In this document: positions 1-8,189 of the stretch, in pieces
Layout: every line of letters starts with the position of its first letter
Position numbering within the stretch: position 1 is the stretch's first letter
Origin: Arthrobacter sp. zg-Y20
Lineage (GTDB): Bacteria > Actinomycetota > Actinomycetes > Actinomycetales > Micrococcaceae
Length of the DNA stretch: 64,000 nt
Direction of reading: 5' to 3'
Assembly: GCF_030142075.1 (NCBI RefSeq)
Contig: NZ_CP126241.1
Location: 1,612,001 to 1,676,000 of the forward strand
Notes under the pieces: generated by a model
What the model saw: the letters and a program-made list of their open reading frames with translations, nothing else
Databases searched by the model: none
Told to the model about the DNA's origin: nothing
Program-made: the position numbers and the translations under genes

Positions 1-1
1 C

Positions 2-679
2 ACCGCCACGCAGTCGATGCCTGCAGCCGAATCGCGGTACCGCGACACGGCGGTGATGGACTTCGTGAACTCGGTCCAGGCGCAGGCCGTGGACCGGGCG
101 CTCGACGGCGGGCCGAACGCGGACCTGCCGGTGCTGTCCGTGGCGGCACCCTTCAGCCGCACGGCCGAGATTCCCGCAGGGCCGGTCACCATCCGTGACA
201 TCGCCGGGCTCTACGTCTTCCCGAACACCCTCTTTGCCGTCGAAATGACCGGCAGCCAGGTTAAGGACTACCTGGAGTACTCCGCCAAGTACTTTGTGCA
301 GACACCTACCGGCGCGGCGGTGGACCCCGCCACCCTGACCAATGCCAACGGGACCCCGGACTATAACTACGACGTCATGACCGGAGTCAATTACGACATC
401 GATATCTCCCGTCCGGTGGGGGAGCGGATCGTGAACCTGAGCTTCAACGGGTCCCCGGTGGACCCTGCGCAGCGGTTCGCCGTGGCGACCAACAACTACC
501 GCCAGTCCGGTGGAGGCAACTTCCCCTCCATCAGCACGGCTGCGGTGATGGTGAACCAGCAGACGGAAATCCGCCAGCTGCTCATTGACTATGTGGTGGC
601 CCAGGGTGCTGTGGATCCTGACGTCTTTGCGCAGGACAACTGGCGGCTGGTGCGGGGCGGCGAGCCTGTATTTGAGTAG
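2..679 (+). CDS. 5'-nucleotidase family protein, C-terminal part (partial)
   Basis: The reading frame is open from the first base of the window, so this is the 3' end of a longer gene whose metallophosphatase domain lies upstream. The visible part matches the 5'-nucleotidase C-terminal (substrate-binding) domain: a segment with IRDIAGLYVFPNTLFAVEMT, the TGSQVKDYLEYSAKYF helix, and ATNNYRQSGGGNFPSI, which is the family's nucleotide-stacking region. Members of this UshA/CpdB-like family are exported enzymes that release phosphate from nucleotides. The ATG at 17 is internal, not a start. It ends with TAG and overlaps the next gene by 8 bp if that gene starts at TTG 672. Confidence 0.85.
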   Translation, partial: TATQSMPAAESRYRDTAVMDFVNSVQAQAVDRALDGGPNADLPVLSVAAPFSRTAEIPAGPVTIRDIAGLYVFPNTLFAVEMTGSQVKDYLEYSAKYFVQTPTGAAVDPATLTNANGTPDYNYDVMTGVNYDIDISRPVGERIVNLSFNGSPVDPAQRFAVATNNYRQSGGGNFPSISTAAVMVNQQTEIRQLLIDYVVAQGAVDPDVFAQDNWRLVRGGEPVFE

Positions 680-1253
680 GGCTAAAGGGTCCGTTGCGGG
701 GGCCGGAAGCGCAGAGCCGCAGTACCGCATAGACCCGCTGACCCTCCGCGAGGTCCCGGCGGACCGGGCGGCGGCCGAGGCGTGGCTGGCCGGCCCGGAA
801 GCGGCGTCCGGGCCGGCGGCTGCCCGGATCGCATGGCTGCGAATCCTGGGCAGGCTTCCGGAGGCCGAGGCGGAGGCCCGCGCGTCATTTGCCGCAGCTG
901 CTGCGGGTGACACGCGTCGGGACCTGCCGCTGGCCGCCGTCCTGCCCGGGATCCGGCTGGCACAGGTGCTGCAGTGGCAGGGAGACCTAGTGCAGGCGCT
1001 CCGCCTGCTCGCCCGCGTCGGGGAAGCACTGTCCCGGTCAGCAGAGTCCGCTGCGGTCCTGTCCGCAGCCGCTTTCCTGCACCAGCACCGGGGAAAGGTG
1101 CTGCTGGACGCGGGCCACCCCGGGTGGGCCCTGCGGGAGTTCCGGCAGGCTGAGCGTCTCCGCGACAAACCGGAGCTGCCGGCGGATCAGCTGGAGTCCA
1201 CGCGGCAGGCGGTTTCTGCGGCCCTGCGCACGCTCGATAAACAGCAGGCTTAG
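672..1253 (+). CDS. hypothetical TPR-like protein
   Basis: About 193 residues, rich in Ala, Leu and Arg. Paired helices fit a short tetratricopeptide-like solenoid, with recurring patterns such as LAQVLQWQGDLVQALRLL and GKVLLDAGHPGWALREFRQA. No catalytic motif and no signal peptide. The frame is open upstream, but the bases there encode the 5'-nucleotidase in another frame, so I chose TTG 672, which gives an 8-bp coupled overlap. No ATG lies in a sensible place, so the start is uncertain. Probably a protein-binding adaptor; function unknown. Confidence 0.6.
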   Translation: MSRAKGSVAGAGSAEPQYRIDPLTLREVPADRAAAEAWLAGPEAASGPAAARIAWLRILGRLPEAEAEARASFAAAAAGDTRRDLPLAAVLPGIRLAQVLQWQGDLVQALRLLARVGEALSRSAESAAVLSAAAFLHQHRGKVLLDAGHPGWALREFRQAERLRDKPELPADQLESTRQAVSAALRTLDKQQA

Positions 1254-1285
1254 TAATTCCGGTGGGTCTGTGTCTAGCATTGATG

Positions 1286-1334
1286 AGGCAGAACAGGTGC
1301 GGAATATCCGCAGACCAGGGGGGAGGTTCTGCCT
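1286..1334. promoter_or_regulatory. nested inverted repeat in the leader of the GlsB-family gene
   Basis: Outer arms AGGCAGAAC (1286-1294) and GTTCTGCCT (1326-1334) are perfectly complementary and enclose a second hairpin, GCGGA-ATA-TCCGC (1299-1311). It lies 20 bp before the next start codon. It could be a terminator for the upstream gene or a 5' UTR structure; there is no U tract. Confidence 0.45.
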
Positions 1335-1355
1335 AATGCACTGCTAGGAAGGATC

Positions 1356-1634
1356 ATGGTCATGATCGGATTCATCATTGCAGGCCTCATTATCGGTGCC
1401 TTGGCTCGACTCATTAAGCCGGGCCGGCAGAACCTCGGAATCATCGCCACCCTGCTGCTTGGCCTCGTAGGTTCGGTGATCGGCGGCGTGATTGCCAATC
1501 TGCTTGGCACCGGAGACATTTTCGAGCTCAATATCCTGGGCTTCATCGTTGCCGTCATCGCGGCTGTACTGCTGATCGGCGTCGCCGAGGGCATCGCCGG
1601 CCGCAGCAAGGGCCAAGGGCAGGTCCGCCGCTAG
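1356..1634 (+). CDS. GlsB/YeaQ/YmgE family stress-response membrane protein
   Basis: A 92-residue hydrophobic protein with three predicted membrane segments. It has the typical family opening MIGFIIAGLIIGALARLIKP and the Gly-rich second segment LLGLVGSVIGGVIANLL. Members of this transglycosylase-associated family are small inner-membrane proteins often induced by envelope or general stress; their molecular role is not established. AGGAAGG sits upstream of ATG 1356, and ATG 1362 is an alternative. The gene is monocistronic, with a hairpin before it and a strong terminator after it. Confidence 0.85.
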   Translation: MVMIGFIIAGLIIGALARLIKPGRQNLGIIATLLLGLVGSVIGGVIANLLGTGDIFELNILGFIVAVIAAVLLIGVAEGIAGRSKGQGQVRR

Positions 1635-1663
1635 CACCGGCTGCTGCGGCAATACCGCACTAA

Positions 1664-1711
1664 AAACCGTCCCGTCTCCTGCGCCATTCGGCGCGGAAGA
1701 CGGGACGGTTT
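1664..1711. terminator. bidirectional terminator hairpin
   Basis: A perfect 14-bp stem, AAACCGTCCCGTCT (1664-1677) with AGACGGGACGGTTT (1698-1711). The loop itself folds as GCGCC-ATTC-GGCGC. It lies between two convergent genes, with A-rich and T-rich flanks on both sides. Confidence 0.85.
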
Positions 1712-1725
1712 CTGTATGCGGAGTA

Positions 1726-1965
1726 TTAAACGGCTGTCTGCAGGATTTTTTCTTCCTGGGAAGCGGGCGCCGGTGCGGCAGTGCGACCTACACTGCGGTC
1801 CTCAATCTCCACACTCAGGGAGAGGTAGAAGGCGAACAGTCCCTCTACGAGGGGGCCGTCTTCAAGCTGGCTGAATGCCTGATCCGCCAGGGATTCCAAG
1901 GCTGCGTCAGTCATCGTGGAGAATTCCGGGAAAAGGTCAACATGGGTGATGGGATTATGGGTCAC
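1726..1965 (-). CDS. hypothetical small acidic protein
   Basis: 79 residues, no recognised family. The N-terminal half is helical and acidic (TDAALESLADQAFSQLEDGP), followed by one weakly hydrophobic stretch (LVEGLFAFYLSLSVEI) and a polar Ala/Pro-rich tail. The ATG at 1965 is preceded by GGAAAC, a weak ribosome site. It is convergent with the GlsB-family gene across the shared terminator. Confidence 0.5.
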   Translation of the reverse strand: MTHNPITHVDLFPEFSTMTDAALESLADQAFSQLEDGPLVEGLFAFYLSLSVEIEDRSVGRTAAPAPASQEEKILQTAV

Positions 1966-2065
1966 AAAGTTTCCTAACTCAAAGGAACCATTGGCCCGCG
2001 TCTAAACCAAGGTTTCTAGCGTAACCCGTTTGACGCCCCCGTGTAAATGCGGCACGGACAACCGG

Positions 2066-2092
2066 GCTCCCCGCCGGATTCCGGCGGGGAGC
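2066..2092. terminator. 12-bp hairpin, orphan terminator-like
   Basis: GCTCCCCGCCGG (2066-2077) pairs perfectly with CCGGCGGGGAGC (2081-2092) around a 3-nt loop. No U tract follows. It lies just upstream of a DinB remnant with no intact gene ending at it, and may have belonged to a gene lost from this spot. Confidence 0.5.
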
Positions 2093-2206
2093 CTGCCGGG
2101 ACGGGGAAAACCGCGGGCTAGATTGGACGGATGCGAGCAGATCAGCGGGTGGAACCGCCCGAAACTGCCGGAGAATTCGAAACCCTGGCCGGCTTCCCCC
2201 ACCCGA

Positions 2207-2464
2207 TGGTCCGAGGAGGATCCCGACGGCGAGTTCCGGGTCAGTCCCCAGGACAGCCTGGCGGGGATTATCGCCGACTACGAAGCTGCCTGCGAGCAGT
2301 CGCGAGAGGTCATGCGCCGGCACGGGCTTGAGGATCGCTGCCGGGGCGGCGGCGGCAAGCAGAATGTGCGTTGGGTGCTGGTGCACATGATCGAGGAGAC
2401 CGGACGGCACTGTGGACACCTGGACATCCTGCGCGAGCTGCTTGACGGCTCCACCGGTGATTAG
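2207..2464 (+). pseudogene. DinB/DUF664 (mycothiol-dependent) family remnant
   Basis: The segment encodes only the C-terminal half of a DinB-superfamily DUF664 protein. It has WSEEDPDGEF, then a helix with ADYEAACEQSREVM, then the signature RWVLVHMIEETGRHCGHLDI, whose His residues form part of the metal site in intact members. The first helices, about 70-80 residues with the first metal ligand, are absent; upstream codons in this frame look non-coding (Pro/Arg/Gly-rich) and lack a convincing start. I read it as a 5'-truncated relic. It overlaps the convergent acetyltransferase gene by 4 bp. Confidence 0.65.
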
Positions 2465-2982
2465 CGGGTGCGCGTCCAGTAGCGCATGTCCACCATGGTG
2501 TCCCGCTGGCGCTGCCGTTCCCGCCGGACGGCCCGGAACCCGGCGCGCTGTGCCACCGCTTCGCTGACGGTATTTCCGGCGATGGTGCGCAGCGCTACCT
2601 TGGAGGACCCGTTGGCAAGTGCCCACTCACTCAATCCGCGGGTGGCTGCCGTTGCTGCGCCGCGCCCCCGGCCTGCAGGCAGCAGCGCGTACATCAGTTC
2701 AGGGGTGCCGTCCGCGGAACAGGAAATGCCTGCGGTGCCCAGGACATCACTGCCATCGTGCACCGAATAACGGGCAATCAGGCTTTCCCCACGGGCTTCG
2801 GCAACACGTGTCATGCGCATTCTGGCTCGGTCATCGCTGAGGTTCGGCGGGAACAGCGTCCAGCGGATCACATCGTCGTCCATGGACAGCTCCTGTTCCA
2901 GGCGCCAGTCCGAAGGGGTGAGTATCCGAAGGATGAACCTGCCCGCCTGCAGGGAATCCGGGGTGGGCGCTAGAAGAGGCAT
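2461..2982 (-). CDS. GNAT family N-acetyltransferase
   Basis: 173 residues with the GNAT layout. An N-terminal strand-helix (RFILRILTPSDWRLEQEL) is followed by the acetyl-CoA loop region LMYALLPAGRGRGAATAAT, whose GRGRGAA corresponds to the Q/RxxGxG/A motif, and then the C-terminal AVAQRAGFRAVRRERQR segment. It resembles the RimJ/RimL-like branch that acetylates protein or small-molecule amines; the substrate is unknown. ATG 2982 follows a weak GGCGGATG site. Likely monocistronic. Confidence 0.8.
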   Translation of the reverse strand: MPLLAPTPDSLQAGRFILRILTPSDWRLEQELSMDDDVIRWTLFPPNLSDDRARMRMTRVAEARGESLIARYSVHDGSDVLGTAGISCSADGTPELMYALLPAGRGRGAATAATRGLSEWALANGSSKVALRTIAGNTVSEAVAQRAGFRAVRRERQRQRDTMVDMRYWTRTR

Positions 2983-3038
2983 CCGCCATTATTGCGCGTG
3001 CCGGGGACGGCACCCAACCCCTCACGGGTGCGGACTGC

Positions 3039-3464
3039 TCAGGCTACCGGAAATGATTCAAGCATTGCCTTTAGGCCGGCGTAGATCCCCGGTGTGTCAT
3101 GGTCCACGGACACAGCGGAGGCACCGTAGAGCCCCGTGATCCGGACGGTCAGTTCACAGCCGGCCCCAGCCTGCTCGAGCGTGTATTCGAGTACTCCCGG
3201 CGCCTCGGCCGCCACTCGTTCGTTCCATTGCGGGTTGAAGGTCAGGGCCAGCCGCACCGGCGGTTCCGCCGTCAGGACGGTCCCGGAAAACAGGGCTTCG
3301 CCGTCGTGATTCATAACGTATGTGCTGCCTTCAGCCAGGGACCCGTTCAGGACCGAACCCCGCATCCAGTGCCGGGGGATACCGGTGGCCGTCAGCTCAT
3401 CCCAGACGCGGGCGGGGGAGCAGGCGATGCGGGTCCGGTAAATCGTGGCTGAGGTATCGGTCAT
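3039..3464 (-). CDS. SRPBCC/AHSA1-like domain protein
   Basis: 141 residues spanning one START/Bet v1-like SRPBCC fold. It opens with a strand (ATIYRTRIACSPARVWDELT), then a Gly-containing turn and strands (EGSTYVMNHDGEALFSGTVL, PPVRLALTFNP), and ends in the long C-terminal helix (IYAGLKAMLESF). AHSA1-related bacterial proteins bind hydrophobic ligands in the cavity; the ligand here is unknown. GGGCCC and ACC precede ATG 3464, with no strong ribosome site. Confidence 0.75.
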   Translation of the reverse strand: MTDTSATIYRTRIACSPARVWDELTATGIPRHWMRGSVLNGSLAEGSTYVMNHDGEALFSGTVLTAEPPVRLALTFNPQWNERVAAEAPGVLEYTLEQAGAGCELTVRITGLYGASAVSVDHDTPGIYAGLKAMLESFPVA

Positions 3465-3551
3465 GGTGGGCCCCCTTGCTTCGTGGCGCGGATCCGCAGC
3501 CGTGTCTGCGGCGACGATAAACCATCCGGCCCCGCACCGCTATCCCCTTGG

Positions 3552-4094
3552 CTACGCCTGTGGACGGGACGCGGGAGCGGCGGCGGTACCGCGCAGGACG
3601 GCGTCGGTGTGGTCCAGGTGCGCACCTGATGCCGCGACCTCCACTTCCAGGCCATCTGCGGCGTAGTCGCCCACCAGCACATAGGGGCCAAAACGGAGCG
3701 ATTCGATCAGTGTCGGGGGACGGCGGGAGACAGCCGTGGCATTGGACAGCTGCAGTAAACCACCTTCACCGGTGCCCTGACCGGCCGCCGCTGCCTGACC
3801 GGTAATACTCATACGGCCTGAATACGGGATAACGACGGCGCGTTTCCACCGGGACGAGTATCCGGGACGGCTGTCCGCAACTACCCGGAGCCAGCAGTTA
3901 AACTCTCCGCGCTCTAGGAAACGGCGCGTGCGGCGCCTTGAGCCAAGAATCCACGATACCCAGGTCGGTAAAAACACCAGTGCTGCAAGCCACCAGGGCA
4001 TTTCCCGGAGTACAAAGGCGGAAAGAGACCATATGAACGCAGCGTAAAGAACCGCGGCGAGGACCAGGGCGAGCGTTCCGTTTCGACTGGGCAC
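3552..4094 (-). CDS. hypothetical membrane protein, two N-terminal helices
   Basis: 180 residues. Two membrane segments come first (ALVLAAVLYAAFIWSLSAFV and WWLAALVFLPTWVSWILG), followed by an Arg-rich cytoplasmic turn and a soluble domain of about 120 residues (NCWLRVVADSRPGYSSRWKR, TLIESLRFGPYVLVGDYA). The topology recalls DUF2550-type actinobacterial proteins, but I cannot confirm membership. No enzyme motif. Confidence 0.6.
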   Translation of the reverse strand: MPSRNGTLALVLAAVLYAAFIWSLSAFVLREMPWWLAALVFLPTWVSWILGSRRRTRRFLERGEFNCWLRVVADSRPGYSSRWKRAVVIPYSGRMSITGQAAAAGQGTGEGGLLQLSNATAVSRRPPTLIESLRFGPYVLVGDYAADGLEVEVAASGAHLDHTDAVLRGTAAAPASRPQA

Positions 4095-4145
4095 CCGCCG
4101 AGTCCAGCGCAGGGACGCGGCCCTGTCAATGCGTGAATGCCGGTA

Positions 4146-5483
4146 CTACCGGCGCCGGGTCCGGGACGATCCCTGCTGCTCCTCCGCCGAGGCAGGTTCC
4201 TTCTCCTCAAGCGGGTCCGGATCCAGGAAGGCCACGGTGAGCACCGCGGCAGTTTCGCTGATCTGCCATTCCCGGGCGCCCAGTTCGCGCAGCGCGGCGC
4301 TGACGGTCTCCAGGTTGATTTCGGCCGGTGGCCGCCAGGCCAGCCGGCGCAGGTGGTCCGGAGTCAGAAGGTTCTCCAGTGGCAGGTTGAGCTTCTCCGC
4401 CAGTGCGGTCAGGCGTGGTTTGGCGGTCTGCAGCCGGGCGGCCGCCGCGGGATCGTTCTTGGCCCAGACGCGCGGGGGCGGCGGTGCATGCGTGGGGATG
4501 TGCAGTGGGGGCAGATCCTCGGTGGAACGCGCAGCGGAAATGCAGCGCAGCCAGCGCGGCGCTTCCTTCTGCGCGGCCCGGCCGTGGAAGCCGGGGGTCT
4601 TGAGCAGCTGCGGCACGGTGGTGGGCATGGCCCGGGCGGCGGCAACAATGGCGGAATCCGGGATCAGGCGGCCCGGTGCGGTATCCCGCAGCTCGGCCAG
4701 GTGCTCGCGTTCGGTCCACAGTTCGCGGACAGCCGCCAGCTGGCGTCGGTCGCGCAGCTGGTGCATGCCGGATGTGCGGCGCCACGGATCAACGCGCGGC
4801 GGTGCCGGCGGTGCCGTGCGGATGGCTTCGAACTCTTCCTCAGCCAGTTCGAGCTTCCCGGCTTCCTCCAGCACCCGGATGAGTTCGATGCGCAGTTCGG
4901 CGAGGACTTCGACGTCGAGCGCCGCGTAGCGCAGCCACGGTTCGGGCAGCGGACGCGTGGACCAGTCCGCTGCAGAGTGCTCCTTGGCCAGCGAGAAACC
5001 AAGCAGGTTTTCGATGACGGCGGCAAGGCCCACCCGCGGCAGGCCGGCCAGGCGCGCAGCGAGTTCGGTGTCGAAAAGCCGATCCGGCCACATGCCCAGG
5101 GCGGAGAGGCAGGGCAGGTCCTGGGTGGCCGCGTGCAGGATCCACTCGACGCCGCGCAGGGCGTCGTTGATGATGCGCAGGTCGCCGAAGGCTTCGGGAT
5201 CAATCAGCCAGGTGCCCGCACCTTCACGGCGGATCTGGACCAGCATGGCCCGCTGGCCGTAGCGGAAACCAGATGCTCGTTCGGCGTCGACGCCGGCAGG
5301 CCCGGTACCGGCGGCCAGTGCCGCGGCAGCCCGTTCCAGGCCGCGCTGGGAGTCGATGACCAGGGGCACCCCGTCCCTCGGTGTTTCCAGGACCGGAACC
5401 GGCTGCGGCTCCGGCGGTTCACCCGTTTCGACAGGTGCGGTGCTGGACGGGTTTTCGGTGCTGCCGGGTATGTGCGCGGTCAT
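4146..5483 (-). CDS. rnd: ribonuclease D (HRDC domain protein)
   Basis: 445 residues, a DEDDy 3'-5' exoribonuclease that in other bacteria trims stable RNA precursors. Exo I is VDAERASGFRYGQRA (D66, E68), Exo II HAATQDLPCL (D122), and Exo III RYAALDVEVL (Y186, D190), so all four acidic ligands and the tyrosine are present. The HRDC nucleic-acid-binding domain covers roughly residues 235-310 (LRDRRQLAAVRELWTERE), followed by a second helical domain and a charged tail. A Pro/Glu-rich leader of about 40 residues precedes the nuclease. It lies 58 bp downstream of DUF3000 on the same strand, the usual actinobacterial pairing. Confidence 0.93.
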   Translation of the reverse strand: MTAHIPGSTENPSSTAPVETGEPPEPQPVPVLETPRDGVPLVIDSQRGLERAAAALAAGTGPAGVDAERASGFRYGQRAMLVQIRREGAGTWLIDPEAFGDLRIINDALRGVEWILHAATQDLPCLSALGMWPDRLFDTELAARLAGLPRVGLAAVIENLLGFSLAKEHSAADWSTRPLPEPWLRYAALDVEVLAELRIELIRVLEEAGKLELAEEEFEAIRTAPPAPPRVDPWRRTSGMHQLRDRRQLAAVRELWTEREHLAELRDTAPGRLIPDSAIVAAARAMPTTVPQLLKTPGFHGRAAQKEAPRWLRCISAARSTEDLPPLHIPTHAPPPPRVWAKNDPAAAARLQTAKPRLTALAEKLNLPLENLLTPDHLRRLAWRPPAEINLETVSAALRELGAREWQISETAAVLTVAFLDPDPLEEKEPASAEEQQGSSRTRRR

Positions 5484-5541
5484 AAGGATTCCATTCTACC
5501 GAGGAAGGCGGCGGCCGCGGACAGCAGCGGCGGGCCAGCAG

Positions 5542-6174
5542 CTAGCTGCGGCGCCGGCCGGGGAGCGGAGTGACGCCGTCGGGCAGCGGCGGCAGTCCCG
5601 CGAAGGTGCACACCATGTCGGACCAGGCCTCCAGGTGCGACTGCACGTCGGCGTCGGCCGGGGTCCAGGAGGCCCGGAGTTCAATGTCGATCGAGTCGTC
5701 GCGGCCTTCCAGCGTCCCGTAGCTCTCCGACAGCACGCGGGTGGCTGTTCCGCCGGCCATGGAATAGCGGGCGCCGTGCTGCTCCAGCGCCTCGACCAGC
5801 CAGGTCCAGGCCACTGAGCCCAGGAGCTGGTCATTGCCCATGTCCGGTTCCAGCTCGGCCCGGATGTACGTGACGATACGGAAAGTGCCGTTCCAGACCG
5901 GTGAACCGGCCGGATCGTGCAGCAGGATGAACCGGCCCGTGGCCAGTTCCAGCTGCTCGGGTATCTGGAGGGCGGCGGGGCCGTGCAGGCTGGTGGGTCC
6001 GGCGGGGCCGGGGGCCAGCACTTCGGCGCCGAGGGAAACAGCGTACGGGGCCAGGCGGGTGGGTGCCGGGATCTCCTCGAGCTTCAGCTCCGCCCGGCAC
6101 GCGGCCCGGCGCATGGCGCCGAGGGCCGTCAGGAAATCCGGGGGCACCTGGGACAGGTCACCTATTGCACTCAC
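5542..6174 (-). CDS. DUF3000 domain-containing protein
   Basis: 210 residues matching the actinobacterial DUF3000 family over its whole length. Features are a helical start (PPDFLTALGAMRRAACRAEL), the LHDPAGSPVWNGTFRIVTYI strand region, and the end DIELRASWTPADADVQSHLE. The family has no assigned activity but is usually found next to rnd, as here. ATG 6174 opens the likely two-gene transcript. Confidence 0.85.
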   Translation of the reverse strand: MSAIGDLSQVPPDFLTALGAMRRAACRAELKLEEIPAPTRLAPYAVSLGAEVLAPGPAGPTSLHGPAALQIPEQLELATGRFILLHDPAGSPVWNGTFRIVTYIRAELEPDMGNDQLLGSVAWTWLVEALEQHGARYSMAGGTATRVLSESYGTLEGRDDSIDIELRASWTPADADVQSHLEAWSDMVCTFAGLPPLPDGVTPLPGRRRS

Positions 6175-6288
6175 CTCCGCAGACTATGGCCTGCGGAACA
6201 CTGCGGCCGGGGCAGGCTCGCCGGTGTGGCCGTTTCGTTACCTCCCGTCCAGCCGCGCGGGGCGGCCGGACGGCAGGTAACCGGGGGG

Positions 6289-7371
6289 TCAGTGCGCGGC
6301 CAGCGGCGCCGGGTCGGCGGCGACTTCGCGGGCGATTGCTTCGGCAAACGCATCGATATCGGCTTCGGATGTGTCGAAGGTGCACATCCAGCGCACCTCG
6401 CCGGTGGACTGGTCCCAGTCGTAGAAGCGGAAGTCACCGCGCAGGCGGTCGGCGACGCCGGCCGGCAGCTTTGCGAACACCGCGTTGGACTGCGTGGGCT
6501 GGGTGATTTCCACGCCGTCGATCTTCTCCACGGCGGCGCGCAGCCGCTGTGCCATCGCGTTGGCGTGCGAGGCGGAGCGGAGCCACAGGTCCGTGCCGTA
6601 CAGGGTCACGAACTGTGCGGAAATGAACCGCATCTTGGAGGCCAGCTGCATGTTCATTTTGCGCAGGTAGTCCAGCCCGGGGGAGGCCTCGGGGTCGAAG
6701 GTGATGATGCATTCGCCGTACATCATGCCGTTTTTGGTGCCGCCCAGGGACAGGATGTCCACTCCGGCGTCGGCGGTCATTTCCTTGAACGAGACACCCA
6801 GGCTGGCGGCGGCGTTGCCCAGCCGGGCGCCGTCCATGTGCAGCTTCATGCCGCGGGCGTGGATGTGGTCGGCGATGGCGGCGATTTCCTCCACTGTGTA
6901 CAGGGTGCCAAGCTCGGTGGACTGGGTGATGGACACGGCCAGCGGCTGGGCGCGGTGCTCATCGCCCCAGCCCCACGCTTCACGATCAATCAGGTCGGGG
7001 GTGAGCTTGCCGTCCCCGGTGGGGATACCCAGCAGCTTCATGCCGCCGATCCGCTCGGGGGCACCGTTTTCGTCCACGTTGATGTGCGCCGTCGTCGGGC
7101 AGATCACCGCGCCCCAGCGCGGCAGCAGGGACTGCAGGGCGGTGACGTTGGCGCCGGTGCCGTTGAAGACGGGGAAGGCGCGGATGCGGCTGCCGAACTG
7201 GTCCGTAAGGACCTCACGTAGCCGTGCGGTGTAAACGTCTTCACCGTAGGCCACCTGGTGGCCCTGGTTGGCGGCGGTCAGTGCGGCCAGGATTTCCGGA
7301 TGGACACCGGAGTAGTTGTCGGAGGCGAAGGCCCGGATGGTGGTGTCGTGCAGGGGGAGAATGTCAGTCAC
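6289..7371 (-). CDS. ltaE: low-specificity L-threonine aldolase family, PLP-dependent
   Basis: 360 residues, fold type I PLP enzyme of the beta-eliminating lyase/threonine aldolase family, which cleaves threonine or allo-threonine to glycine and acetaldehyde. Visible are the N-terminal FASDNYSGVHPEIL, the cofactor-ring region FNGTGANVTAL, the PLP-nitrogen aspartate in LHMDGARLGNAA (D180) and the Schiff-base lysine in LSLGGTKNGMMYGE (K213). It is the third gene of a DUF6421-SDR-ltaE run, 35 bp after the SDR gene. Confidence 0.88.
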   Translation of the reverse strand: MTDILPLHDTTIRAFASDNYSGVHPEILAALTAANQGHQVAYGEDVYTARLREVLTDQFGSRIRAFPVFNGTGANVTALQSLLPRWGAVICPTTAHINVDENGAPERIGGMKLLGIPTGDGKLTPDLIDREAWGWGDEHRAQPLAVSITQSTELGTLYTVEEIAAIADHIHARGMKLHMDGARLGNAAASLGVSFKEMTADAGVDILSLGGTKNGMMYGECIITFDPEASPGLDYLRKMNMQLASKMRFISAQFVTLYGTDLWLRSASHANAMAQRLRAAVEKIDGVEITQPTQSNAVFAKLPAGVADRLRGDFRFYDWDQSTGEVRWMCTFDTSEADIDAFAEAIAREVAADPAPLAAH

Positions 7372-7406
7372 GGTTCCTAGTATCTCTTACGTTGCAGTTG
7401 TGCAGG

Positions 7407-8189
7407 TCACTTTCCGGAAGGACCGTTGGCCAGCAGGATCCGCTGTCCGTTGATTTCGGCGGCGTCCTGCCGGAAGAGCCGGACGGCGGCGGCGGCAAGG
7501 TCCCGGACATCGGTGTATCCGGGGAATTTCCGTTCCGGTGCCGCCGCGCGCTGCTCATCATCCACCAGTGCCTTGACCACGAATACGACGGCGGCCGAGT
7601 GCTGGGGAGCCGGATGCTCCTTGTTTCCGGCCTGGGCCTGCGTGAAGCCCTGCGCAATGGCCCGCACCCAGGCTTCGGCAGCGGCCTTGGCGGCGGCATA
7701 GCCGGCCCCGGCAGCGGTGGGGGAGTCCACTGCGGTGGAGGACACAATGGCCAGCCGGCCGTCCGGGGAGGCTTCCAACTGGTCGTAGAAGCTCCGGCTG
7801 ACGTTGCGCAGGGTGCGCAGGATGTTGGTTTCCAGGAAGTCCCAGTCCTGCTCTGCCTGCGTGCCGATGCCGGTGCCGGCGCGCCAGCCGCCCACCAGGT
7901 GGATCAGTCCGTCGATCCCGCCGTAGGTTTCCTGCATGTCGCTGGCCAGGGCGGCGACCTCCTCGGCGTCGTCGAGGTTGCAGGTGCGCAGATCGGCGTC
8001 GTAGAGGCGGAAGAGGGTGTTTTCCAGCCGGGCGGCGTCTCGCCCCACGGCCACCACCTTGGCCCCGGCGGCGTCCAGGGCCTCGCATACCGCGGTGCCC
8101 GACGCGCTCCCGGCACCGGCCACCAGGACCGTCCGGCCTTTCAGGGCGTTGGAGTCTTCTGCTGGCGCGGTGCCGGGTTCAGTGTTCAT
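7407..8189 (-). CDS. SDR family NAD(P)-dependent oxidoreductase
   Basis: 260 residues, classical short-chain dehydrogenase size. The cofactor motif is slightly atypical (AGAGSASGTAVCEAL, Ala for the first Thr of TGxxxGxG). NLDD is the adenine-side aspartate region, and the active site is present as S151 with Y164-x3-K168 (GYAAAKAAAEAW). Its ATG overlaps the stop of the DUF6421 gene by 4 bp, so the two are translationally coupled. Substrate unknown. Confidence 0.88.
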   Translation of the reverse strand: MNTEPGTAPAEDSNALKGRTVLVAGAGSASGTAVCEALDAAGAKVVAVGRDAARLENTLFRLYDADLRTCNLDDAEEVAALASDMQETYGGIDGLIHLVGGWRAGTGIGTQAEQDWDFLETNILRTLRNVSRSFYDQLEASPDGRLAIVSSTAVDSPTAAGAGYAAAKAAAEAWVRAIAQGFTQAQAGNKEHPAPQHSAAVVFVVKALVDDEQRAAAPERKFPGYTDVRDLAAAAVRLFRQDAAEINGQRILLANGPSGK

